Positions 20,401 to 30,489 of a stretch of DNA of 64,000 bases are shown one piece after another (the first letter of the stretch is position 1; every line of letters begins with the position of its first letter). Both the position numbers and the translations under genes were made by a program. Where the stretch lies: positions 1 to 64,000 of the forward strand of contig CAJNOI010000056.1 of the NCBI GenBank assembly GCA_905250115.1, given 5' to 3'. The notes beneath the pieces are model-generated. The model had not been told where the DNA came from and ran no database searches. It saw only the letters and a list, made by a program, of their open reading frames with translations. This DNA is from Adineta steineri (lineage: Eukaryota; Rotifera; Eurotatoria; Adinetida; Adinetidae).

Positions 20401-23304
20401 AGTTATCTACTGAAGAGCATTGTAATGGTTGACGTTTAAATGTACGATTATTATTTATGCGTCCATGAGATGCTTTACCATAAAAAAACATAGAAGCATC
20501 TTTGTTGTTGAATACTTCTTCTGTTGATACTTGTCGATAATGTGTATCATTAACAAGAAACCAATTATTTTTTGATGTTCGAATATATGCATGATAATGT
20601 CCATTTTTATTGTTATCACTAATGTGATTAATAATTGCATATAATTGATAAATATAATTATTTGATTCCGTATTATTTTGATTTTCTTTGTTTGAATCAA
20701 GTACTTTATCAGTTATATATGGATACATATTTAGTAAATCATCATAATTTACCATTTGTGTATGTTTTCTTGTTGAAGAACCGAATCCAGTACTTCTTTT
20801 CAAATTAATAATTAGTATTGGTGGTAAATCATCAAATGTTATACGTTTAGCAGCATTAACAAGACTTGAGCAGTTAGCACAACGATATGCATTATCATTT
20901 GTTAAAATTTCTGGTTTAATAAAATGTGCAATTGCATCATTTAAATAATTCATATTATTAATTTCGATACATAATGTAGAAACAAATTCTTCACTTGTAC
21001 TAATGTTTGAACATGATGAACATTCAATGGTATTTAAAAGTGTGATACGAAATATTTGATCAATGATTGTCATCGTTGGTTCAACTTTAGATAAAATTGC
21101 CATGTGAGAAAAAAAAACAATCACCAAAGTGATCTAATAAGCTTATAATAAATAAATGAGCATCTTCTTGCTCCCCCAAAATAAAACTTGGTGATAGTTT
21201 ATTCAAATTTGTTTTAATGCATTCAGCTGATGTAACAACAATTGCATCTTCATTGATAACATTTTCTTTTGAAGATGAATAAATAGTTTCTATTATATTT
21301 GTTAATTGACAAATGGAGCAAAACTTCTCCATATTCGATAATTGACCTACAAAAATTCATTGATATAAATTTTCGAAATATAAAATAAAAAAAAAATTTT
21401 ATATTGATTACATGTGATTCAGTTTTAAGAACTATTAAATGAAAACTAACTTATAGTCCTCTTATATGTTATTAACTAATCTAATAACTAATCTAACAGC
21501 AATTTTAATTTTAATTTAACAACTATTTGTCATATTACAAAAAAATATATAAATCCTAACTATAGAATCGTTTGTTGAAAAAATAGTTCTTATGTTCTAT
21601 TTTTCTGATTGAAGAGTGGCAATGAGCTATTTATTCACCATTTCGAATTAGATCAAAAATGAATACAATCAAAGTGGTGTGCACATGCACCGTAATTGAG
21701 ATTAGATTACATTAACTGTGTTCATTTGTTCTGTAAGTGTTAATAAGTAACAACATACGAAACATAAAAGATAAATTAATTAACGTATTTGTAATGAAAA
21801 GTATTCTTGTCAACTATATACTAATTATATTTTATGGATGTCAATATTCAAATTCGTAATCCAATTAATTATGAAAAATTAGTATTTTTGTTTTACAATT
21901 AGTCAATAGAAAAAAACAGATGAACATAAAACAAAAAAATGTAATCATAATAATTTTTGCCGGAACATGATAATAAAAAAAAAGAACAATATAATTGTAA
22001 TATGATCATATAATCACGATGTTCGATTTATATATATTTTTTTTCGAAATATAATAAATACTTAGTAAATTATTTATTATTATTAAATTAATTGATAACA
22101 TATACGAGGGTGCATATAGTCACTTGGCTATGTACACCTGGGTAAACGTGGCTGCTTCCTAGTTTTTTTTCCATGCTGATATAACTAGTGCAAGATGTCA
22201 TTTACTTACACGTAGTTAAATGATATTTTTGTTTCATCATCCAATCAACTAATGGAGGTGTACTAGCTAAACATTGAAGAGTTGCATTGATATAACACGA
22301 AGCACCATCCATGTTACTCAAACCAACAAAATTTTCACGCAATTTATTCCAATCCATATATGGTTCTGTAAAAGTAAATGAAAGACAATTAAATCGAAGA
22401 AATTATATTTTACTTGTATCATCTATATTATATGTAACATTGTTTCTCGTACTATTGTTGATGGGATTTGATATATCAGTAGCTTTAATGTGATCTTGTG
22501 TTGAGTTGCCTAGAAAAATACGATAATTAAACAAAAAAAGCATTTCCCCGATTAAATAATAATACATCTACTAGACTTACTCGCACAGTCATTAATTCTC
22601 TTAGGAGTCGATGTAAAAATATTTCCAAAAACAGTTTGTTCATTTACTAAAATATAGAAAACATCATAGAATTACATATCCAAGAGATAATTTTCTTATT
22701 ATGAAGTTTTTTAAAACATACGATTTAATGATTCGTCGTGCAAGAATGATTTGTTTGTATTTGATAAAAGTTGTTTTCCTGATTTAACATGAACATGATC
22801 AATAGTTTGCACATAATTCAATGATTGATGTAATGGTATATTTAGAAGTCGTCGGTAAAAGATCATCGTGCTTAAATATTCAATACCTTTCGTCGATAAT
22901 CGATTTTTCCATATATCAGGAATTGTAATATTTTTTAAGTATCTCTCCCATGTTATATCATATTTAGCAAGACGACCTTGAAACATCATATCCGCCTCAT
23001 CAGGTACTAATTTGATATAACCATTAGGATCAATATCATCAACATCTTGAAATAAATCTTCTACATGGACGAGAAAATAATCGTCTACAAGAAGTTCTAC
23101 AGCTTCAAATTCAATTTTCGAAAAATTTGCTGTAGCAATAACACCACAGGAATCTTTTAAAATAGACTTTGCTTTTTCAAAAATACGACGATCACGGGTA
23201 TTTGGTGGTAGTTTTGGTGATGCGTGTTTCAACATTAATTGTAATCCATCCATATCGTCGTCGTTATCATCATATGATTCTTGATCGGAATCATTCGAAG
23301 ACAT
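14496..23304 (-). CDS. USP deubiquitinase - MULE transposase fusion, 16 exons
   Basis: I could join 16 exons in phase: 23304-22722, 22646-22581, 22509-22414, 22365-22210, 21346-20296, 20183-19056, 18742-18533, 18464-18075, 17614-17404, 17347-17222, 17164-16373, 16308-15344, 15289-15209, 15149-15072, 14688-14608, 14543-14496. This gives about 2,019 aa if one extra base is ignored in each of two homopolymers (21109-21117 and 20013-20019). Residues 1-248 are acidic and of unknown role. A USP (peptidase C19) domain has its Cys box GLSNMDGASCYINATLQCL (Cys about 272), QEDAH (about 360), paired Cys-x2-Cys zinc sites and the His box GHYHAYI (about 547). An FLYWCH/GCM-like Cys/His finger follows near 770-810. 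The DDE transposase core has WDATGG (about 963), LSDRA (about 1045), a C-x3-H pair, and the Glu in NAISERRM (about 1327). The C-terminal third has more USP-like modules: SNWLNVTLGILLS resembles a Cys box with Asn in place of Cys, with CTSC/CTKC and CNKC/CSIC fingers. Transposition is expected; the role of deubiquitination is inference. Confidence 0.75.
21347..22209 (-). other. Long intron 4 of the transposase gene
   Basis: This 863-nt interval has consensus ends (GTAAGT at 22209, GTAG at 21347) and falls between the USP Cys box and QEDAH exons, in phase. Most other introns here are 45-60 nt (a few are 300-460 nt). It has no coding content; a later insertion into a short intron is possible. 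Confidence 0.6.
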
Positions 23305-24594
23305 GTCGAATTCTTATTTTTTTTATCTGAAATACAACAATATATATATATATATATATATTAATACATAATTAAAATAGTTCGTATAAATTTATTAAAG
23401 TGAAATTTTTTTCTCACGAATTGATTTTTCCTTGATTATTTTGCAAACATATTCATATTCTAAAGGAAAACAATATAATCGATATAAATTGGTAATATTC
23501 TTTTTTTTCTCGCTCTGTATTAACATGTTATTACAATATATTAGACATAAAAAGTGAATTATGTATATGTTCTTTTTACTAATCAAATAAATTAAAGTGT
23601 ACCATTTTATTTTACTGTGAAGTAGGTGGATCATTTATTGTCTGATAATGAGACAGTTCAAAAAAAACATGTGCAACAGAACTGATAAAAAAAAGTATGA
23701 CAGAAACATCATATTAAATAACATATAATGATACAAGCAGGTATAAGAATCAAAATTTTATTTTTGGATCAAATTTTAAACAATTGTTCTTCTATTTAAG
23801 TGAAATATATACTTTAACAAATTATATACTCGATTTATGACAAATCTTTTATGAAAATGTACAAAATATTGTGATAATGAATTTTTAGTAATCACAGATT
23901 AATCACTCATAAAAAATGATTAATATTGATCAAGTAGATTTTTCTGTTTCATTTAATATCAATTAAATAACGGCAGAGCAAGGACTAGTACAAGTACTAT
24001 ACTTGTACTTTTAGAAAGGTACTTGGTACTTCTACATGAAAGATCAATACAATATATATTTTCGAAATAAGATTAGTATATCTGATTATTATAATGCACT
24101 GATAGTTTACTACGTAATTTATTTAATATTCTCTCATGATATGTGTTTGTAATATAACAGTTAGAATAAATATAATCAAAGCAACAGACATTGTATAATG
24201 AAATGAGTGAATGATATTAAACAATATTATTTACATAACAGTTCGGCCATATCTTCATCTAAGAGATAGTTTTAAAACTAACTCTTAGTTTCGATGTACT
24301 TATATATTTCTTCTTCACTTTTTTATCAGTAATTGTTTTATCAATGTTACATTTAATACAAAAACTACATGTATAAATCCTTACGTTCTAGCTCTGAAAG
24401 AAAACAGAATACCTTTATGTTAAGAGCATATTTTCAACAATGAATATCTGTTGCCGTTCATGAATAAAAGAAGTAAGATAGAGTAAGGATTTTCGTCAAT
24501 GCTTTGCTTGTTTTTAAAATGAAAAATCTATATGTAGTCAATATATTTGTAATTATTTCTTGATGTCACATGTTTTCTTTTAATATTGTCCATG
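23305..24594. other. Upstream region of the transposase gene
   Basis: Right-hand internal part of the MULE. A TA dinucleotide microsatellite lies just upstream of the start codon (about 23341-23362). No second gene is supported; the 79-codon minus frame at 23395-23634 is low-complexity and unrecognised. Promoter activity is expected here but no motif was identified. Confidence 0.45.
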
Positions 24595-25520
24595 ATAGCC
24601 TATTTTGAATAAATCAGAATACGGTTTCTCTTTGTTAGCCTATTTCAAATACACCAGAATACGATTTTTCTTTGCTAGATTATTTCAAAGATATCAGAGC
24701 ANNNNNNNNNNTTTTTTTGCTAACTTATTCCAAATAAATCAGAACAAAATTTGTCTTTGTTAGCTTATTTCAAATAAGTCAGCATAAAATTTATCTTTAC
24801 TGACTTATTTCGAATAAATCGGAACAATATTTGTCTTTGCCAGCTTATTTCAAATAAATCAGAATACGATTTTTCTTTGCTAGATTATTTCAAAGATATC
24901 AGAGCACGTTTTTTCTTTGCTAACTTATTTCGAATAAATCAGAACAAAATTTGTCTTGGTGGACTATTTCAAATAAATTAAAACAGTGGTTTTTTTGTTA
25001 ACTTATTCCAAATAAATCAGAAGAATATTTTTCTTTGCCAGCTTATTTCAAATAAATCAGGACAATATTTGTCTTCGCTAACTTATTTCGAATAAATCAG
25101 GACAATATTTTTCTTTGCGAGATTATTTCAAAGATATCAGAGCACGTTTTTTCTTTTGTTAGCTTATTTCAAATAAGTCAGCATAAAATTTGTCTTTACT
25201 GACTTATTTCGAATAATTCAGAACAAAATTTGTCTTGATGGACTATTTCAAATAAATTAAAACACGTGTTTTTTTGCTAACTTATTCCAAATAAATTAGA
25301 ACAATATTTTTCTTCGCTAGATTATTTCAAAGATATCAGAGCACGTTTTTTCTTTGTTAGCTTATTTCGAATAAATTAGAACAATATTTTTCTTTGCTGT
25401 ATTATTTCAAAGACATCAAAACAAAATTTGTCTTGGCTAGCTTGTTTCGAATAAATCAGAATACGATTTTTCTTCACTAGATTATTTCAAATAAATCAGA
25501 GCAATATTTTTCTTTGCAAC
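24595..25520. repeat. 40-bp minisatellite, about 23 copies
   Basis: Tandem units of about 40 bp near the consensus CAGAACAATATTTTTCTTTG followed by CTAGCTTATTTCAAATAAAT. Variant units recur in the same order (one with AAGATAT in place of AATAAAT), showing higher-order structure. Ten Ns at 24702-24711 mark an assembly gap, so the true copy number is unknown. The array is inside the MULE between gene and right end; many MULEs have repetitive subterminal regions that bind transposase, but a role is not shown. Confidence 0.85.
24702..24711. other. Assembly gap (10 N)
   Basis: A run of ten N within the minisatellite, most likely a scaffold join of uncertain length. Confidence 0.99.
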
Positions 25521-26309
25521 TGTACACAGCACGTGTATTTGATTGTTTATGATACAAAAAAGTCTCAGTCTAGATGATGTCTGTCATTACCTTGACAGTC
25601 ATTTATATTTTTCTCTGTGAAACGTCTTCAAGCATAAATGAATATATTTATACATTTGGTCAATAGGTACCTGTTAGAGATTTTTTAAAAAATATAATGA
25701 AGAAATAATAATAACATCAAATGCTGTAAAATATTGTAGGTTATTAATATTATTGTTGATATGCAAAGGGATATCATAAAGTTAATCGTTGAATTGAAAC
25801 ATGATTTTTTGTAAATACTTTTCACTTAATTTTTGGGAACTTATTAAAATTATTCGAAATTAAATTGATAGTAATTTCACTCTTTAAAAATTTCAATTTC
25901 TTATACATGATTTTTATTGAATTTACAAAGTTTCAAAAAACAATGTGTAACTTAAATTTATTGATCTCTATCATACATAAAACTTTTGTTTTCAACTAAT
26001 ATACTAAATGTTCACACCTAAAAACCGAATTGCAACACTTTATTTTATCGTTTTTTTCAATATTTATTGTGATTTATTAGACTGAATAGAGAGAGAAGCA
26101 ATAGTAAAGTTATTTTAATAGTCATCTATTTGAAAACTAAGAAAATCATCGAAATAATATATAATTTTTTTGTATCAGATAAAGATGAATATATATTTCT
26201 AATGTATACATGTCAAGCACATTTTTTGCTCTTTATTACACGACAAAATAGCGCTACGTAAAGTGTGGAATAAAATCTGATTGGCTCAGAACGACAAGGA
26301 TAAGTTACA

Positions 26310-26351
26310 TACAAAAATGTATGTAGCGTCTAAATGTAACTTATCTCGACC
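26310..26351 (-). repeat. Right terminal inverted repeat of the MULE
   Basis: On the minus strand it begins GGTCGAGATAAGTTACATTT and reaches GACGCTACAT, then continues into an inverted copy of ATAAGTTACAT, making a hairpin just inside the end. Confidence 0.85.
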
Positions 26352-26360
26352 ATATTAGAG
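26352..26360. repeat. Right target-site duplication of the MULE
   Basis: ATATTAGAG, identical to 14188-14196. Confidence 0.85.
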
Positions 26361-27069
26361 TGACTGTCATTTCAACAAGAGGTGTCACTAATATACGTAT
26401 ATCAATATTATGGATATTCGATCTAATATACTTTTAAAACTTAACAAATTCTATTTGATCAGTTTTTGAGTGTACAAGTATTTTCTTCACTCGCATCGAC
26501 ACCTTTTTCCGTTCACATTCTATTTTTAGATCATCAGACAAAACAAGATCATTCTTGTTGTTTTTCACTTTGTGGACCTCATTAAAACCCATACTATACT
26601 GACGAGAGACGTACTCGACGTATCCACTCGTTTTAGATCTCAATAAGACCAACAGGAAGCCAAAAGGATTCGGATCTTTGTCTCTATATTTAAAAGTTAT
26701 AGGCTTTGAGTGTGGATGTGGGTGTCGTAGAAGTGTGTGTGGTTAATAGTCTTCTCTTCATCCTTGCCCACACTCTACATAGATGATCGATATTATCAAG
26801 TAATTTTTGATTTACTTCGGTACTTTTGAATTAATTACGCAGCTGTACATTACAATCGATTTTGATTTGTAGTTGATGACATTTGAAAAAAATCAACGGA
26901 ATGAGTCACATAATTTCCATCGTCATTCATATCATTCTTTGCCTATCTTATATAAAAATATGACATGGCAGCACCACCTGTTATTTGTTCACATGGATAA
27001 GTAAAATAAATTTATTTAAAACATTCTTATATTTTGTATTCTATACATTTATCATTCGAAAACTAAATC
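26361..27069. other. Intergenic, with paired telomere-like motifs
   Basis: GAGTGTGGATGTGGGTG at about 26707-26723 faces GCCCACACTC at 26766-26775. An unrecognised minus-strand frame of 72 codons (26434-26652) stays open without a Met up to about 26740; it has no known domain and I do not call it a gene. Confidence 0.4.
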
Positions 27070-27658
27070 ATGCTTATAATCGTTGGTATTATTACTTTTC
27101 TATTCTCGATTATTTGTGCAAAACTACCATTAGGTATTAAATTTCTATAGTATGCTAATATTATGACGATTTTCTTTTCTAGTCTTGCCAAAACAAAACT
27201 CAATAATAAACTTTGATGATATAATAAATTCAACGAGCACAGAAGGCGTGGCAATACCATTCAACTATGGTGGTTTAAGTTGGCAAAATGTTTTGGTTTT
27301 AAATGGTGTCGACTATGACATTCCCAATGCTGGATTTATCACGGGCGTTGTTAGTCCTAAATATGTTGCTTTTAATGGATACGGTAATCCAATGTCTATT
27401 TCAAGTGCGTCTGGCAGTTTATTTACAATAAATTCGTTTTATTCATGTGCTGCTTGGAATGATAACATCTCCGTAGAGATAGTTGGAAAAAGATCAGGTG
27501 ATGTCTTGTATCGGAAAACAGTAGCATTATTAATACATACGAGAATCTTTGTTGAGCTCAATTGGTCTGGCATCGATAGTATATATTTTAATTCTACTTG
27601 TAAGAATTATTGCGATGCCACACATTTTACAATCGATAATTTGAATGTTATACTTTAA
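27070..27658 (+). CDS. Secreted PEP-CTERM-like beta-sandwich protein
   Basis: Two exons (27070-27133, 27183-27658) with a 49-nt intron give 179 aa. Residues 1-17 (MLIIVGIITFLFSIICA) are a signal peptide. The rest reads IINFDD, then an IPFNYGGLSW block, GVVSPKYVAFNGYG, FYSCAAWND and WSGIDSIYF. It ends HFTIDNLNVIL, the TIDNL-type end of a domain common in bacterial PEP-CTERM-sorted and fungal secreted proteins; no PEP-CTERM anchor is present. Likely extracellular, perhaps carbohydrate-binding, but no active site is evident. Starting at the inner Met at 27185 would lose the signal peptide; the spliced start is preferred. The family distribution makes a foreign origin plausible. Confidence 0.6.
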
Positions 27659-28203
27659 AGATGAAATTTTCGAAAACTATATAGTTTAATAATTGACATA
27701 TCTTTTTGAATAAAAAATAAAAAAAAACAAATATATCATCTTTGCAGTCATCTTGTATCGTGCAAGGTCGAATTTTGAAAATATTTCAATAGCTGATAAC
27801 TTTTATAAATTCGCACAATCTCAAATGTGAGATGTTATTTTTCTTCATACTCATTCATCCTTATGATGATAACTAATCTTGATAAAGATTCTCGTAAACA
27901 TATCCAAGGAATAAAACATCGATAGATCTTCCACTAAATTAATTCGAGATTTTCACCCCGATATAAAATTCATTTCTTTTAAAGTCAACTAAATGTTTAT
28001 GAATGAATTTAAAGCTATTTTTGATACTATACCGAAAATAAATTATATATTTATTCATGTCAATAAATAATAAGATCTGTCGTAAAACAATCCTTTATCT
28101 CTTTATGTTTATATATTCCAAAGATGATTAAACACACTATTTATCAAATACCTTTCTAAATCAATCTAACGTTTTATTTTACAAAGAAAAATGTAATATA
28201 AAA
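27659..28203. other. Intergenic region
   Basis: Short AT-rich spacer between converging genes; polyadenylation-like AATAAA at about 27709. Nothing else seen. Confidence 0.4.
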
Positions 28204-29949
28204 TCACTTCCATTGAATATAGATTTGATCCATGAGACGTTTCATTGTAAAATTCAAAAGTAAATTTTCATTTTTAATCATTGTTTCTAATTTCTTCATC
28301 ATTTTATCATCTGCTGTTGGTACACAAATACATAATAATTTAAGCGTTTGAATTTCTCGTTGTTGAATTTCTATGAAAAATGATCGTAGAAATAATTCCA
28401 CATTGATGTCCTTTAAAGAATTTATTCGAAATTGTTGAATATGAGAACAAAGTGCCAGAATAAAATAAGCTTCTTCAATTCGATTGATTTTTCGTAAACA
28501 AACTGTTGTAATTTTATTTCGACTTATTAAACAATAACTTTGTATTAATTCTTCTTCTGTTAAAGATCTTGGATATGAAGTTGATATTGTATTAAGTTTT
28601 AATGAATCTAAATCAGGTAATGAAAATAAAATTTCACCTAATTTAACAATAAAAATTTGTTGTTGAATATCAAGATGATTGATTTGCATTACAGGTAAAA
28701 CATGGAGAAGATAATTAAATATGGTTAATGTTTGATGAAATGATTCTTGATGTATACACGATAAAATAAGTTGTTTACATTTTTCTAATTGTTCAATAGT
28801 ATAAATATTCTTCTCTTCTGTATTAAATTCATACCATCGTTTTCTAAAAAAAAAAAAAAATAAGTAAATTAACAACGAAGAAATTATTTTTTTTTCATTA
28901 TACTTATATGGATGAATATAATAAATAATTTCATTACTATCAATATCAATTTCTAATATCCATTGTCGTTGACACCAAAACGAAGAGAAAAATTCATTTA
29001 TTTTACCTTGATATATTGAAGGTTGATGATTATTTTCAAAAGTTGTAATATATTTTAAATAAAATTCTTCTAACTCTGGTAAATGTTTCAAAATAATATT
29101 TTCCCATCGAAAAGCATCGAGATAATTCATATCATCGGTATAAATTTTCAATGAAAAATATTTTAATTTAATATTTAAATTCTTTATCAACATTTCAAAT
29201 GTATCAAATTCCATATGGTAAGCTTCGATGTAAAAATGTGTTAAATTTGATAATCTGATTGATAAAATATTGTTGATATCGATTTGATTATCATTAACAC
29301 TAAAAAATTTCAAATAAGAAACTTGTGGTACATATGATAAAATATTATTCAATTGATTAAAACAACAGGGATGATCAATAATAAGATGTTCAATTGAAGT
29401 TAATTCATGATTTGAAGCCATTGGTAATGAAATATTCATATCAGAATCAATAGCATCCATAGCTTTAAATTTGAGATATTTCAATTTTGATAAATTAAAA
29501 ATCGATCGATAAAAATAACCAAAATCTTTCAAATGAGATTCTGTTTCAATTGTTAATGAATATAAACGTGGTAAAAACATTAATTTTTGAAGAACAAAAT
29601 TAATTATATTTGTTTCAATATAACTTAAAACAAGACATTCAATATGTTGATAAGATGAATCGAAATTATATGATAAGATTATTTCACTATTATTTATCCA
29701 TGTTCGAGTATAAATTGAATAAATTTGATTTTTATTCAGATGACAAAGTTGTTGTAATTCATTTATAGTTTTTTCATCATCGGTTGAATAATCAATTTTT
29801 ATTTTGAATAAAATATGTGACGAATTAAGTAATTGTTCAAAACGATAGTTGAGATTTGAAAATGCTCGATAGATATCACAACCATTAATATAATCAAAGA
29901 TTTCAGAAAAAAATTCATTAGATAAATTTTCTAAAGAATTCATCGACAT
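28204..29949 (-). CDS. F-box-like / leucine-rich repeat protein
   Basis: Minus-strand gene of 561 aa after removing one 60-nt intron (28903-28844). That intron has no stop and a length divisible by three, so a naive reading translates it as a poly-Phe stretch. The N-terminus LENLSNEFFSEIFDYINGCDIYRAFSNLN fits an F-box, which docks substrates to SCF ubiquitin ligases. The rest shows irregular leucine-rich strands (LKYLKFKAM, LTSIEHLIID, LEEFYLKYI, LDSLKLNTI) typical of the bdelloid F-box/LRR family. Substrate unknown. The gene looks intact and uses the first Met in front of the F-box. Confidence 0.75.
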   Translation of the reverse strand: MSMNSLENLSNEFFSEIFDYINGCDIYRAFSNLNYRFEQLLNSSHILFKIKIDYSTDDEKTINELQQLCHLNKNQIYSIYTRTWINNSEIILSYNFDSSYQHIECLVLSYIETNIINFVLQKLMFLPRLYSLTIETESHLKDFGYFYRSIFNLSKLKYLKFKAMDAIDSDMNISLPMASNHELTSIEHLIIDHPCCFNQLNNILSYVPQVSYLKFFSVNDNQIDINNILSIRLSNLTHFYIEAYHMEFDTFEMLIKNLNIKLKYFSLKIYTDDMNYLDAFRWENIILKHLPELEEFYLKYITTFENNHQPSIYQGKINEFFSSFWCQRQWILEIDIDSNEIIYYIHPYKYNEKKIISSLLIYLFFFFFRKRWYEFNTEEKNIYTIEQLEKCKQLILSCIHQESFHQTLTIFNYLLHVLPVMQINHLDIQQQIFIVKLGEILFSLPDLDSLKLNTISTSYPRSLTEEELIQSYCLISRNKITTVCLRKINRIEEAYFILALCSHIQQFRINSLKDINVELFLRSFFIEIQQREIQTLKLLCICVPTADDKMMKKLETMIKNENLLLNFTMKRLMDQIYIQWK

Positions 29950-30489
29950 AATTCCTTCTTAACAATGGATTAGATTTTATCTCACTGATAATCATCTTTT
30001 CTTTTCTTTTCTTTTTATATACAACGTGCTCGATATACGATGGACTGAATCTTTTCATTCTATACATCTATTCGTCACATTTTTCTTGTCAAATATAAAA
30101 TGAATAATAAGATAAAATATATCATATTTTATGTTGATAATACTTTCAAACAATTAGACAATAACTTATTTTCATTTGAAAATATACATCAATTTACAAT
30201 TTCATTTCTTCAATATGTGTACAGATTATTTTTTTAGTAATGTAATTATCATTTAAGTAAATATAGATTATGTTATTAATTGATTACTTATAAATATTTT
30301 TCTCAATTTTAATTAATCTTGAGGGTGTGAAATGTGAGGTGAGATGAATGGAAGGGTGGGTGTATGTATTTTTCTATAGTCTCAACTACCCACATCCACC
30401 TTCAAGAAAATGATTGAGAAACGAGAAATCTGTACAAGATCTACATTTTCCGTTCATTTTTATATTCTATAAGTAAGAAAAAGAAGTAT
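29950..30489. other. Intergenic, with paired telomere-like motifs
   Basis: CTTGAGGGTGTG at 30319-30330 and GAAGGGTGGGTGTATG near 30351 face ACCCACATCCACCTTCAAG at about 30388-30406. The outer arms CTTGA and TCAAG pair. The structure lies 84-171 nt beyond the next gene's stop. Confidence 0.5.

Larger units (their letters stand above)
14197..26351 (-). mobile_element. Mutator-like (MULE) DNA transposon, 12,155 bp, apparently full length
   Basis: The ends are imperfect terminal inverted repeats of about 35 bp: the left begins GGTCGAGATAAGATACATT...GACGCTACAT, and the right, read on the minus strand, begins GGTCGAGATAAGTTACATT...GACGCTACAT. A perfect 9-bp target duplication (ATATTAGAG) flanks it. 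Inside are one 16-exon transposase gene on the minus strand, a TA microsatellite (about 23341-23362) and a 40-bp minisatellite. Next to the right end is a hairpin formed by ATAAGTTACAT and ATGTAACTTAT. Transposase fold, target size and ends all agree with the MULE superfamily. The imperfect terminal repeats and two frame changes in homopolymers argue against a very recent insertion, but the perfect duplication argues against a very old one. Confidence 0.85.

Noticed and set aside
24595-25520. Possible CRISPR-like array
   Set aside because: Repeats are head-to-tail with no unique spacers, in a eukaryotic transposon; it is a minisatellite.
26434-26652. 72-codon minus-strand frame
   Set aside because: No recognisable domain, no splice partners, and lies between the transposon edge and a telomere-like pair.
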